Origin: Alteromonas sp. RKMC-009
Lineage (GTDB): Bacteria > Pseudomonadota > Gammaproteobacteria > Enterobacterales > Alteromonadaceae
Direction of reading: 5' to 3'
NCBI RefSeq assembly: GCF_003584565.2
Contig: NZ_CP031010.1
Span: 2,728,001-2,792,000 of the forward strand
DNA: 64,000 bases
Of this stretch, positions 39,556-47,227 are shown in pieces. Under the pieces are notes generated by a model, which searched no databases, was not told where the DNA came from, and saw only the letters and a program-made list of their open reading frames with translations. The first letter of the stretch is position 1, and each line of letters begins with the position of its first letter. The position numbers and the translations under genes are program-made.

Positions 39556-40437
39556 ATGTGGCATTTCATCTGCGAACATATAAGCGATGCAACACAGACA
39601 TTTTTCAGTTACACAAAACGTGCAACGATTAGCGGCGGTGATACCCACTCTGCCTTTGTTATCAATGATGAAACCCACCGGTACTTTGTAAAAATCAACC
39701 CGCTGTTGAATGGCCATAAGCTGCGTTACGAAATGGACGGACTGAAGGCTTTATCCCGGTCCGGCGCGCTGTATGTACCCGCCGCAGTGTGTCACGGACA
39801 AATCGACGAAGATGACCAGCATTTTGAATATCTGGTGCTGCAACATCTCAAGTTGCGCCAGCCCGGCAAAGGCGAATGGTCTGTGTTCGGCGAGCGGCTG
39901 GCAACGCTCCACCGTACAGCCCTCGCCCAACAGTTTGGCTGGCACGAAGACAATTACATTGGTCAGACCCGGCAACACAATACGCTAAACAAAAACTGGT
40001 CTCGCTTTTTTGCGGAAACCCGGATTGGCCTGATGATGGAAGATTGTGCCCGTCACGGGATTCGCCTCACCAATATTGATGTACTGGTGACGCAAATCCA
40101 TTCGCTGTTAAAAGAGCATCAGCCACGTGCGTCATTACTGCACGGCGATTTATGGAGTGGCAATGCCGGTTTTTGTAAGTTCGGCCCGGTCATTTACGAT
40201 CCGGCGGTTTACTATGGTGACCGTGAAGCAGACATTGCCATGACAGAGCTTTTCGGCGCGTTTCCACAGGAATTTTACGCCGGATATAACCAGACATGGC
40301 CACTGGATAAAGGTTACCGGAACAGAAAGCACATCTATAATCTCTATCATTTGCTCAATCATGCATTACTTTTTGGCGGACACTATATACAATCGTGCAA
40401 AGAACAAATTTCCGCTATCCGGCAACCTGTTGAGTAA
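39556..40437 (+). CDS. Fructosamine kinase family protein
   Basis: A protein of about 293 residues with the aminoglycoside-phosphotransferase-like kinase fold of the fructosamine kinase family, which phosphorylates sugar amines on glycated proteins or free amino acids. The phosphate loop region ISGGDTHSAFVIND is near residue 25, the Brenner motif LLHGDLWSGNAGF near 200, and the metal Asp in IYDPAVYYGDREAD near 220. The start is unsure: ATG at 39556 gives the usual length, and an ATG at 39541 is also possible; no ribosome binding site is clear. The next gene starts in the stop codon (TAATG). Confidence 0.88.
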   Translation: MWHFICEHISDATQTFFSYTKRATISGGDTHSAFVINDETHRYFVKINPLLNGHKLRYEMDGLKALSRSGALYVPAAVCHGQIDEDDQHFEYLVLQHLKLRQPGKGEWSVFGERLATLHRTALAQQFGWHEDNYIGQTRQHNTLNKNWSRFFAETRIGLMMEDCARHGIRLTNIDVLVTQIHSLLKEHQPRASLLHGDLWSGNAGFCKFGPVIYDPAVYYGDREADIAMTELFGAFPQEFYAGYNQTWPLDKGYRNRKHIYNLYHLLNHALLFGGHYIQSCKEQISAIRQPVE

Positions 40438-41471
40438 TGCCAAAGACACTCCTGACATTCCTGAAAATACTGCTGTCTGTTATCGCCGCCCTGATTTTGA
40501 ATGGCTGCGGGCTGGCGCCCCCGCTGACGACGGACCTTGAAGAATACGCCTCCCGCCTGGCACGGGTGCTGGATAGCAGCTTCCCTGATGTGGGATCTGA
40601 CACAACGCTACCCTATCCTTCCCGGCAAACGTTGTTTAATCCCCTTGAAGAGGCTGAAATAACCTTACCCGATTTTTATTCTATTCAGTCCTGTGAATTA
40701 GGTACGCTGGTAGCAGAACGGAACACCACGCTTGGAAAACAACAGGATGCCGCTGCGAGCTGGGTATATGAATCCGCGCTGGTAACGGCGCTGGAAAATT
40801 GTGTCAGAAAACTAAAACAAACGGATGAAAACCCGTCACTTGCCAACCGGCTGGATGAACTTCGGGCAATGAAAGCAACACAACTGCAGAAAGTGTGGGC
40901 GAACCTGATCCAAACCAGTACCGAAACCCGCCAGGCGCTCTCTCAGAGCAAGGAATTGATAACCGCCGGTAATAACCGCGATGCCGAAAGCGGTATTAAT
41001 GCTCTGGCCTGGTTAACAACCCTGCCTGATGCAGGAAATGTCACATCAGAACAAATTAACGGGCAACTTAAAATTCTGGAATCATCCCGCATTCCGGCCA
41101 AAGTCTGGAAATCTCAAAAAGTCTTCTCGGCACATTTATCTGCCCTGAACCGCTTACTCCCCGCTCCTCTGGCAGACATTAACTGTGATAACGGTAAAGC
41201 CTCTGAACAGGCAGAAATACTCAGAAATGTTTTTTATCTGTTCTTCATTGAACGCATACAACCTGCCGGCAGTCAGTTAAATCAGTACATGTATAAACTG
41301 CAGCCAACCCTGAACACGCTTCAGGCATCCCCTTATTTGTCTGAGGCATTCAAAGACTATTTAACTGAGCGTGAACTGGAGTTCCGGCAATACCGTGAGG
41401 TGATGGCAGAACATATCGGATTGTGGCAGCACTTCCTTGGACGGTGCAATTTATCGCCACAGGCGGGGTAA
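40437..41471 (+). CDS. DUF3080 family lipoprotein
   Basis: A 344-residue predicted lipoprotein of the DUF3080 family. The signal sequence ends in the lipobox LNGC near residue 22-25. The rest is largely helical. After the lipidated cysteine come G-L-A, so no inner-membrane retention Asp is seen and outer-membrane sorting is likely. The function is unknown. The ATG overlaps the stop of the fructosamine kinase gene by one base, implying coupling. Confidence 0.8.
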   Translation: MPKTLLTFLKILLSVIAALILNGCGLAPPLTTDLEEYASRLARVLDSSFPDVGSDTTLPYPSRQTLFNPLEEAEITLPDFYSIQSCELGTLVAERNTTLGKQQDAAASWVYESALVTALENCVRKLKQTDENPSLANRLDELRAMKATQLQKVWANLIQTSTETRQALSQSKELITAGNNRDAESGINALAWLTTLPDAGNVTSEQINGQLKILESSRIPAKVWKSQKVFSAHLSALNRLLPAPLADINCDNGKASEQAEILRNVFYLFFIERIQPAGSQLNQYMYKLQPTLNTLQASPYLSEAFKDYLTERELEFRQYREVMAEHIGLWQHFLGRCNLSPQAG

Positions 41472-41497
41472 TGTTACAGGGAATAAGTGTTCATCAG

Positions 41498-42118
41498 TCA
41501 CTGTGGCGAAGACAGGTTAATTTCAGGCTTAACTTGCTGTACAACAAAAATGCCTTTGTCGGGTATAAACTCAAAGTCCGGCACCGGCAGATTGTCCGCC
41601 GCCTTTGTGACATAAACAACCCAGTATTCCACGTGAGGCGCATGACGGTCGGAATAAAATCCTACGCCGATAAACTGCTGTTCCCGATAAAAATCAAGCT
41701 CACCGAGCAGATGTTGCCGGTGAGACTTTGAGCCTTTAAAAGCACGCCAAACAGAATCCGGTGTCGTGTAGCCGCCGGCAATAGCTTCCACCTGATTACC
41801 CATAACACCGCTGTAATAGCGTGGCAGCGGAAAACCGATTTCCCGCAAACGGCTGTTAGGACTGCCTCCCACATTGTGCATGACCATACCAACCTCAGCC
41901 ATGACCCGGGCTTTATCATCTGCGGCCTGAGCAAGCAGCGGATGACATTGAATGGAAGCGCGCTGCTGTAACGGATCCTGCTGTATGAGTTTTGCCAGAG
42001 CAATGGCCTGCGGGCTGAAGCCACAAGCCGTTACATCGTTTTCTGCAGTTTCCTCTGCCGGCATAACAGCAAAGGGCATGAGTAACATGGTAAGGAAAAT
42101 TGACCTGAATATTTGCAA
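41498..42118 (-). CDS. CAP domain (SCP-like) exported protein
   Basis: A 206-residue protein with an N-terminal signal peptide (about residues 1-21, cleavage after MPA) and a CAP/SCP domain. Typical marks are the LLAQAADDKARVMAEVGMVMHN helix region near residue 62 and SKSHRQHLLGEL near 130, with the conserved histidines. Bacterial CAP proteins are exported and of mostly unknown role. The start is TTG at 42118 with AAGGA six bases upstream. A shorter reading from an ATG at 42088 would shorten the signal peptide. Confidence 0.82.
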   Translation of the reverse strand: MQIFRSIFLTMLLMPFAVMPAEETAENDVTACGFSPQAIALAKLIQQDPLQQRASIQCHPLLAQAADDKARVMAEVGMVMHNVGGSPNSRLREIGFPLPRYYSGVMGNQVEAIAGGYTTPDSVWRAFKGSKSHRQHLLGELDFYREQQFIGVGFYSDRHAPHVEYWVVYVTKAADNLPVPDFEFIPDKGIFVVQQVKPEINLSSPQ

Positions 42119-42238
42119 TGCACTTCCTTATGAAAAGCCCATAAAACGGCGAAGCGTATCGCCTAACATATCGGGTCAGCCAAATCAGTCAAGCCTGAAC
42201 GTCGAAAAACTAATGGCAGAGACGGGGCTGCCCTGGCT

Positions 42239-42787
42239 TTACATCCGCTGTTCTGTTGATACTTCAACACTTTCTGTTACACCACCACCTTCAATATTAA
42301 GCCACATCTGGCCATCCTGAACGGTAACCTGAATTTGCATTGAACGCTGAACTGCGTTTGCAAGCCTGGTCACCACAGATTCAGGCAAGGTGAAAACAGA
42401 TAAATTTTTCCGGCTCTGAAGTTTGTTTTGCTCTTTTTTCCACCACACTTCGAAACTGTTATCGGCGCAGGCGTAAATAAGCATTTGCCGGCTCTGATTA
42501 CAGCCTTTTTTAATCCGTTGTTCTGAGGGCTGGCCCAGTTCAATCCACAGTTCAATTTCATCACTCAGGCTTTTTTGCCACAAATCAGGTTCATCATCAT
42601 CAGATAAGCCTTTGGTAAATTGCAGCCGCTCATGGGCATTGGCGATAAATGCAATGATACGCAACATCATACGTTCATCGTTTTCAGAGGGATGACGGGC
42701 AATGGTCAGGTTGTGGTCGTTATAATAGTTGCGGTCCATATCCGTTATGGATAGTTCTGCTTTGAAGATAGTCGCTTTCAGTGCCAT
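42239..42787 (-). CDS. yaeQ: YaeQ family protein
   Basis: A 182-residue protein of the YaeQ family, whose fold is related to PD-(D/E)XK nucleases. It starts MALKATIFKAELSITDMDRNYY and carries the LTIARHPSENDERMMLR segment and ELGQPSEQRIKKGCNQS, all characteristic. The biochemical role is unknown. GGAA precedes the ATG. Confidence 0.93.
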   Translation of the reverse strand: MALKATIFKAELSITDMDRNYYNDHNLTIARHPSENDERMMLRIIAFIANAHERLQFTKGLSDDDEPDLWQKSLSDEIELWIELGQPSEQRIKKGCNQSRQMLIYACADNSFEVWWKKEQNKLQSRKNLSVFTLPESVVTRLANAVQRSMQIQVTVQDGQMWLNIEGGGVTESVEVSTEQRM

Positions 42788-42901
42788 GGGTTTTCCGGAT
42801 AATCTGACGATGCCGGCAGCAAAATCACAGACTGCCAGACAATAATTTCCAGCTATCTTAACAGCTTATCCCGTTGACAGTGTGACTTCTTTAACACGTC
42901 C

Positions 42902-43528
42902 TCAGGGAGGAGAAATCACCAGATAAGATCCAAGACCAATGGTGAAAATAAAGCTGCCCCAAATCGCATGCTCAACAACGACAACCGGTGTAGAACGCGT
43001 CTGCATATACCGGTAACCAAACAGCGCACCACCGAACCACGAAAGTATCATGGCAATCCAGTTACCATAAACCAGATGCACCAGTCCGAAAACGAAGGTG
43101 CTGATCCCCCAACGCATCATCTTTGACGGCAAAATGGTCTTATAACGATGAAAAAAATACGTGCGGAAAATTATTTCCTGAGGGATCACCGAAACGATGG
43201 GATAGATCAGTAATGTCAGCATCCATAATTCAGGTTCGTTCAGGGGCCATTGCAGAAACAGTTCCGGCTTTATCAGATAAACCAGTGCGCCCAGCAGGCA
43301 GGCCCAGGGAATGAACAATTTTAATGTAGTACGAAGGTGGGTGAAAAAATCCTGCCAGTGCCACAATCTGAAACGCTTGAACTGTTTATCTGCGAGCAGT
43401 ACCGCAAGGCAGGCAACACCGGTGAGTCCCAACAAAGGCATAAGGTATCCGGCGACCTGATTAACCCAGTAGGCAATTGCCAGCGGTAACATAAAGAACA
43501 GCGCAATCATTTCCGCCCACAAACGCAT
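42902..43528 (-). CDS. CPBP family intramembrane metalloprotease
   Basis: A membrane protein of about 208 residues with roughly six to seven hydrophobic segments and the CPBP (CAAX protease and bacteriocin-processing, formerly Abi) motifs. Motif 1 reads PQEIIFRTYFFHR, where the first Glu of the usual E-E-x-x-x-R is Gln. Motif 2 is FVFGLVHLVYG with its histidine, and motif 3 HAIWGSF with a further histidine. The start at 43528 has AAGGG eight bases upstream; an upstream ATG at 43570 gives 14 more residues. The Gln substitution may lower or change activity. Confidence 0.82.
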   Translation of the reverse strand: MRLWAEMIALFFMLPLAIAYWVNQVAGYLMPLLGLTGVACLAVLLADKQFKRFRLWHWQDFFTHLRTTLKLFIPWACLLGALVYLIKPELFLQWPLNEPELWMLTLLIYPIVSVIPQEIIFRTYFFHRYKTILPSKMMRWGISTFVFGLVHLVYGNWIAMILSWFGGALFGYRYMQTRSTPVVVVEHAIWGSFIFTIGLGSYLVISPP

Positions 43529-43746
43529 CTGAAAAGCCCTTAACAAATTAATATGACAGTACCGTGACATTATAATGCTATTCGTCCCGTTATGGTGAAA
43601 AAATCAGCGTTTATTTATCAATAATTGGTATGAAAAAAAGACAGCAGAAACGAAAGAGGCCTGGCGGCATTCACACTATCATTGCCGGCAGCTCCCTCTG
43701 GGGAAAAGGATTGAATTGCTAAAAGGTTGGCTCTGAAGCAATTTTG

Positions 43747-43768
43747 CATTACCTTTGTCCCGGTAATG
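43747..43768. promoter_or_regulatory. Inverted repeat before the RpiR-type regulator gene
   Basis: CATTACC and GGTAATG are perfect 7-bp inverted arms with an 8-base spacer, ending 20 bases before the ATG at 43789. The position suggests an autoregulatory operator, but I see no second copy in the window. Confidence 0.4.
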
Positions 43769-43788
43769 ATTAGAAAAGAGCGGGTTAA

Positions 43789-44607
43789 ATGGCATCGCCA
43801 AAAGATTTATTAGGCCTGATTGAGCAGCAATACCCTTCTCTGTCGCCTTCAGCCAGGCAGATTGCTGCCTACGTTCAGCAGCATCCCATCGCACTGGTGA
43901 GCAAAAGTACTGCTGAAATCGCCAGACTGAGCGGCACATCCAAAGCTACCGTCAGCCGTTTTTTCCGTCAGTTAGGGTTTGAGTCTCACCAGGACGTGAA
44001 AGACGCCATGCTGTCGATGCGTGAAAAAGGCCTGCCATTACCGCTGGATGAAAATCAACCGGATCATTATCAACAGGAAATCCGCAATTTAGCCATGACC
44101 TTCGACGGACTGAAACCGGACACGGTGGACCAGGTAGTGTCGTTGCTGGCAGATTCTGAACGAATTACGCTGATAGGTTACAGGAACGCCTACCCGCTGG
44201 CGCTGCATTTCAGACAGCAACTGAAACAGGTACGCAGCACAGTAAGGCTTTTGCCTCAACCCGGCCAGTCGCTGGGTGAAGATCTTATTGATATTCCGGA
44301 AAATGAAGTGGTGGTTTTGTTGGGCTTTCGCAGACGCACCCGTATATTCTCCCGGATTGTAGACGCGCTGAATGCCCACACCACCGTTTTGATCACCGAC
44401 CCCACGGGCCAGGTGTATAACCAGAAAGTGTCTCATCTGCTGGTTTGCCATCCCGGCCAGCAACATGCCTTCGACAGCTATGCAGCACCTATGAGCCTGA
44501 TCTCTTTTCTCGCGAACAGAGTATTTGAAAGGCTGGGAGATAAAGCTGTAAAACGCGCCGCCCGCATTGCCAGTATGTATGATGAGCTCGACGAGCTTGA
44601 ACCTTAA
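43789..44607 (+). CDS. MurR/RpiR family transcriptional regulator
   Basis: A 272-residue regulator with an N-terminal RpiR helix-turn-helix (about 1-75; the segment STAEIARLSGTSKATVSRF is the recognition region) and a C-terminal SIS sugar-phosphate-binding-like domain starting near 125 (RITLIGYRNAYPLALHF). Family members control sugar, amino sugar or, in some bacteria, ureide catabolism. It lies 2.2 kb left of the amidase operon and could control it, but no shared site was found. GAGCGGG is the possible ribosome binding site. Confidence 0.9.
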   Translation: MASPKDLLGLIEQQYPSLSPSARQIAAYVQQHPIALVSKSTAEIARLSGTSKATVSRFFRQLGFESHQDVKDAMLSMREKGLPLPLDENQPDHYQQEIRNLAMTFDGLKPDTVDQVVSLLADSERITLIGYRNAYPLALHFRQQLKQVRSTVRLLPQPGQSLGEDLIDIPENEVVVLLGFRRRTRIFSRIVDALNAHTTVLITDPTGQVYNQKVSHLLVCHPGQQHAFDSYAAPMSLISFLANRVFERLGDKAVKRAARIASMYDELDELEP

Positions 44608-44797
44608 TGCGTTTTCAGTAGTCGAACTAAAATGCGACTAAATGCGTAAAAAAATCGTCATTTTAAATTGATTATTTTTTAACCTTTGTGACAGTATACA
44701 AATTACTGGTCTGATAAGGCGGTGCCGGCCGCATTTGAACAGTGTAAGGACAACTGGCAATTACCTGCGCACAACGGACGTGATAAACAGGAGTAAC

Positions 44798-45361
44798 ATG
44801 CAAACATCAATTATCCCTTTGGAAGAAGCTTCCAGTGTTCTCGCTTTCTGGTTCAACGAGCTGGAATCAGAACAGTGGTTCCGTGCAGATGAGGGGTTAG
44901 ATAATTTAATCCGGTCCCGGTTCGGGAAAGTTCACAACGCAGCCGCAAACAGTGAATTATGGCCCTGGCGTGCAACACCGTCAGGCAGACTGGCCGAAAT
45001 TATTGTACTGGATCAGTTCTCACGTAATATCTACCGTAACGATGCCCGCGCTTTCGCTTGCGACAGTATGGCGCTGGCCCTGTCCCAGGAAGCGTTGAGA
45101 GTAGAAGCTGATAAAGCACTTACCGTGGCTCAGAAGACCTTTTTATTCATGCCCTTTATGCATTCCGAATCACTGGCTATTCATGACATGGCCATGGAAC
45201 TGTTTAATATAGACGGTCTGGAGCTGGAATTTGAATACGAGCAGGAACACCGGGATTTATTGCTAAAATTTGGCCGCTATCCGCAACGCAATAAAGCGCT
45301 GAAGCGCAAATCGACCAAAGAAGAAAAAGCATTTCTTAGCCAGCACTTCATCGAAGCCTGA
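44798..45361 (+). CDS. DUF924 family protein
   Basis: A 187-residue soluble, helical protein of the DUF924 family (a TPR-like fold). The start region VLAFWFNELESEQWF and the EIIVLDQFSRNIYRNDARAF segment near residue 65 identify it. The ATG at 44798 has CAGGAG upstream; an earlier in-frame start at 44735 lacks one. The function is unknown. Confidence 0.9.
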   Translation: MQTSIIPLEEASSVLAFWFNELESEQWFRADEGLDNLIRSRFGKVHNAAANSELWPWRATPSGRLAEIIVLDQFSRNIYRNDARAFACDSMALALSQEALRVEADKALTVAQKTFLFMPFMHSESLAIHDMAMELFNIDGLELEFEYEQEHRDLLLKFGRYPQRNKALKRKSTKEEKAFLSQHFIEA

Positions 45362-45372
45362 CGTAACGCAAT

Positions 45373-45406
45373 CCGGATACAACAGACTTCATTCTGCTGT
45401 ATCCGG
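45373..45406. terminator. Hairpin between convergent genes
   Basis: CCGGATACA and TGTATCCGG form a 9-bp stem with CAG/CTG pairs inside, between the convergent DUF924 and rhodanese genes. There is no clear T-run on either side, so it is only a likely terminator. Confidence 0.5.
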
Positions 45407-45413
45407 CTTCCCT

Positions 45414-45809
45414 TTAACGGGTATAAGGTTCCACCGGTAAACCGGCCACTTTCCATGCATCGAAGCCGCCTTCAATGTGGACGACATCTTCAAACCCCAT
45501 ATCCATCAAAGTTGCTGTTGCCAGCGTGGAACGCCATCCCGACTGACAATACAAAACAAAGCGCTTACCACCACCGAATACCGGTTTGTAATATGGACTG
45601 TCCGGGTCGACCCAAAACTCCAGCATACCGCGGGGAGCGTGGATTGCTCCCGGGATCTGCCCTTCCCGCTCAAGTTCTCTGACATCACGAATATCCACCA
45701 GTACAACGTCCGCTTTGTACACTGTTTCATTTGCCTGCTCAGGGCTTATGGTTCCGATGCGCGCTGATGCGTCTTCCAGTAACGATTTAAAGCCTTTTTT
45801 TAATGCCAT
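45414..45809 (-). CDS. Rhodanese domain protein
   Basis: A 131-residue single-domain rhodanese. The active-site loop YCQSGWRS near residue 90 holds the catalytic cysteine that carries persulfide sulfur. There is no signal peptide, so it is cytoplasmic. The start at 45809 (MALKKGFKSLLED) has CAGGAG upstream; a longer frame to 45851 does not. It is divergent from the amidase operon. Confidence 0.9.
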   Translation of the reverse strand: MALKKGFKSLLEDASARIGTISPEQANETVYKADVVLVDIRDVRELEREGQIPGAIHAPRGMLEFWVDPDSPYYKPVFGGGKRFVLYCQSGWRSTLATATLMDMGFEDVVHIEGGFDAWKVAGLPVEPYTR

Positions 45810-45982
45810 GTGCTTCACTCCTGAATGAAACCGTATAAACGGACGGATCATTTGTAATTCCTATGCCACACCAGTGTGAACATAAGTGTCAAACATACTG
45901 CAGCGCAGCATAATTTTACAAATTCATAACATAAATAGTCGCCATCAATATGAAAACATGTGGAAAAAAGCATTTGTTTCTA

Positions 45983-46011
45983 TTGACAGAATGGTGAAAC
46001 GATTGTTTCAT
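45983..46011 (+). promoter_or_regulatory. Promoter with overlapping operator for the amidase operon
   Basis: A perfect TTGACA at 45983-45988 and TTTCAT at 46006-46011 are 17 bases apart, giving a start site near 46018. The inverted repeat TGAAAC-GATT-GTTTCA at 45995-46010 sits between and over the boxes, the right place for a repressor. The binding protein is not known. Confidence 0.5.
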
Positions 46012-46039
46012 AGAACAACGCAATCCGACCGTTCCAGTC

Positions 46040-47227
46040 ATGCATACCACAACAAACCCGTTTATGACTTTACCGCAAAAGTCAGGTGCACCACTGTGCA
46101 TACAAAATAATACCGCTGTGCCTCTTGCCAGCTATCGCCTTGCCGTTAAGGATCTTTTCCATATGGCAGGGCTTCCTACATCTGCAGGCAATCCGGACTG
46201 GCTGAGCAGCCACCCTCTTCCTTTAGCAACGTCGCCGGTGGTAACTAACTTAATTCAGCATGGTGCCAGGTTTGTGGGCAAAACGCTTACAGACGAGCTG
46301 GCTTACAGTCTGAACGGACAAAATAAGCATTATGGTACACCGGAGAACCCGGCGGCGCCGGACCGGCTGCCCGGCGGCTCCAGTTCCGGTTCAGCCACAG
46401 CGGTCAGCCTGAATCTTGCTGATATCGGGCTCGGTACTGACACCGGCGGATCCATTCGCGTTCCGGCCAGCTATCAGGGTTTATTTGGATTACGTCCTAC
46501 ACACGGTGAAATCAGCACTGACCACATGGTGGCGCTGGCGCCATCCTTTGACACCGTAGGTGTGATGACCAGAGATCTGACAACCCTTGAGAATACCGTT
46601 GCGGTGTTGCTTCCCCACCTTCATGACACCGAGACACTGCCACTAAGTCTGGTAACCAACCTGACAGACGGTTGCGGACATAGAGAAGCCATTCTGCAGT
46701 GGCATGAAACACAAGCTTCACTGCATCCTGAACTGTTTATGCCGCCCTGCGAACTGACCACAGAAGCCTGGCAGACCGGTGAAACATTCAGAGTCATTCA
46801 GGGTTATGAAATCTGGCAACAACACGGACACTGGCTGAGTAATAACCGGCCGGACATTGCATCGGACATTCAATTGCGTCTGAATAGTTGTGCTGCGTTA
46901 ACCAGCCATGAAGTTAATGAAGCAAAACAGCGCAGAGACGCTTTCAATGCCTGGTTTTCAGAGGTGGTGTCAAACCGCATTCTGGTGATGCCGACAACCC
47001 CCGGCATCAGTCCGCTATTATCTACACCGGCTGAATCATTAGCCGGATACAGAAACCAGCTACTCTCACTGACATCCCTGGCAGGTTTAAGCGGATGTCC
47101 CCAGTTACACCTGCCTCTGTTCACTTTAAACAATGCTCCCTGTGGCCTTTCTCTTCTGGGCCCGCGGGGAAGTGACAGGCAACTGCTGAAGATTGCCCGT
47201 ACCCTATTATCAGGAAAACAAGAATAA
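46040..47227 (+). CDS. Amidase (AMI1-like), first gene of the ureide operon
   Basis: A 395-residue amidase-signature enzyme. The Ser-cisSer-Lys triad is visible as Lys37 in AVKDLF, Ser114 in PGGSSSGSA and nucleophile Ser138 in GTDTGGSIRVPAS. The short length and sequence resemble AMI1-type amidases. In Klebsiella hpx clusters an amidase (HpxY) accompanies HpxW; by analogy this one may act on oxalurate or a related ureide, which is inference. It has no signal peptide. No ribosome binding site is clear; ATG at 46040 or 46064 are both possible. The next gene starts in its stop codon (TAATG). Confidence 0.88.
   Translation: MHTTTNPFMTLPQKSGAPLCIQNNTAVPLASYRLAVKDLFHMAGLPTSAGNPDWLSSHPLPLATSPVVTNLIQHGARFVGKTLTDELAYSLNGQNKHYGTPENPAAPDRLPGGSSSGSATAVSLNLADIGLGTDTGGSIRVPASYQGLFGLRPTHGEISTDHMVALAPSFDTVGVMTRDLTTLENTVAVLLPHLHDTETLPLSLVTNLTDGCGHREAILQWHETQASLHPELFMPPCELTTEAWQTGETFRVIQGYEIWQQHGHWLSNNRPDIASDIQLRLNSCAALTSHEVNEAKQRRDAFNAWFSEVVSNRILVMPTTPGISPLLSTPAESLAGYRNQLLSLTSLAGLSGCPQLHLPLFTLNNAPCGLSLLGPRGSDRQLLKIARTLLSGKQE

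Noticed and set aside
44608..44797. Repeats of AATGCG and A/T-rich sequence before the DUF924 gene
   Set aside because: No symmetric site or good promoter spacing was found; probably ordinary upstream sequence.
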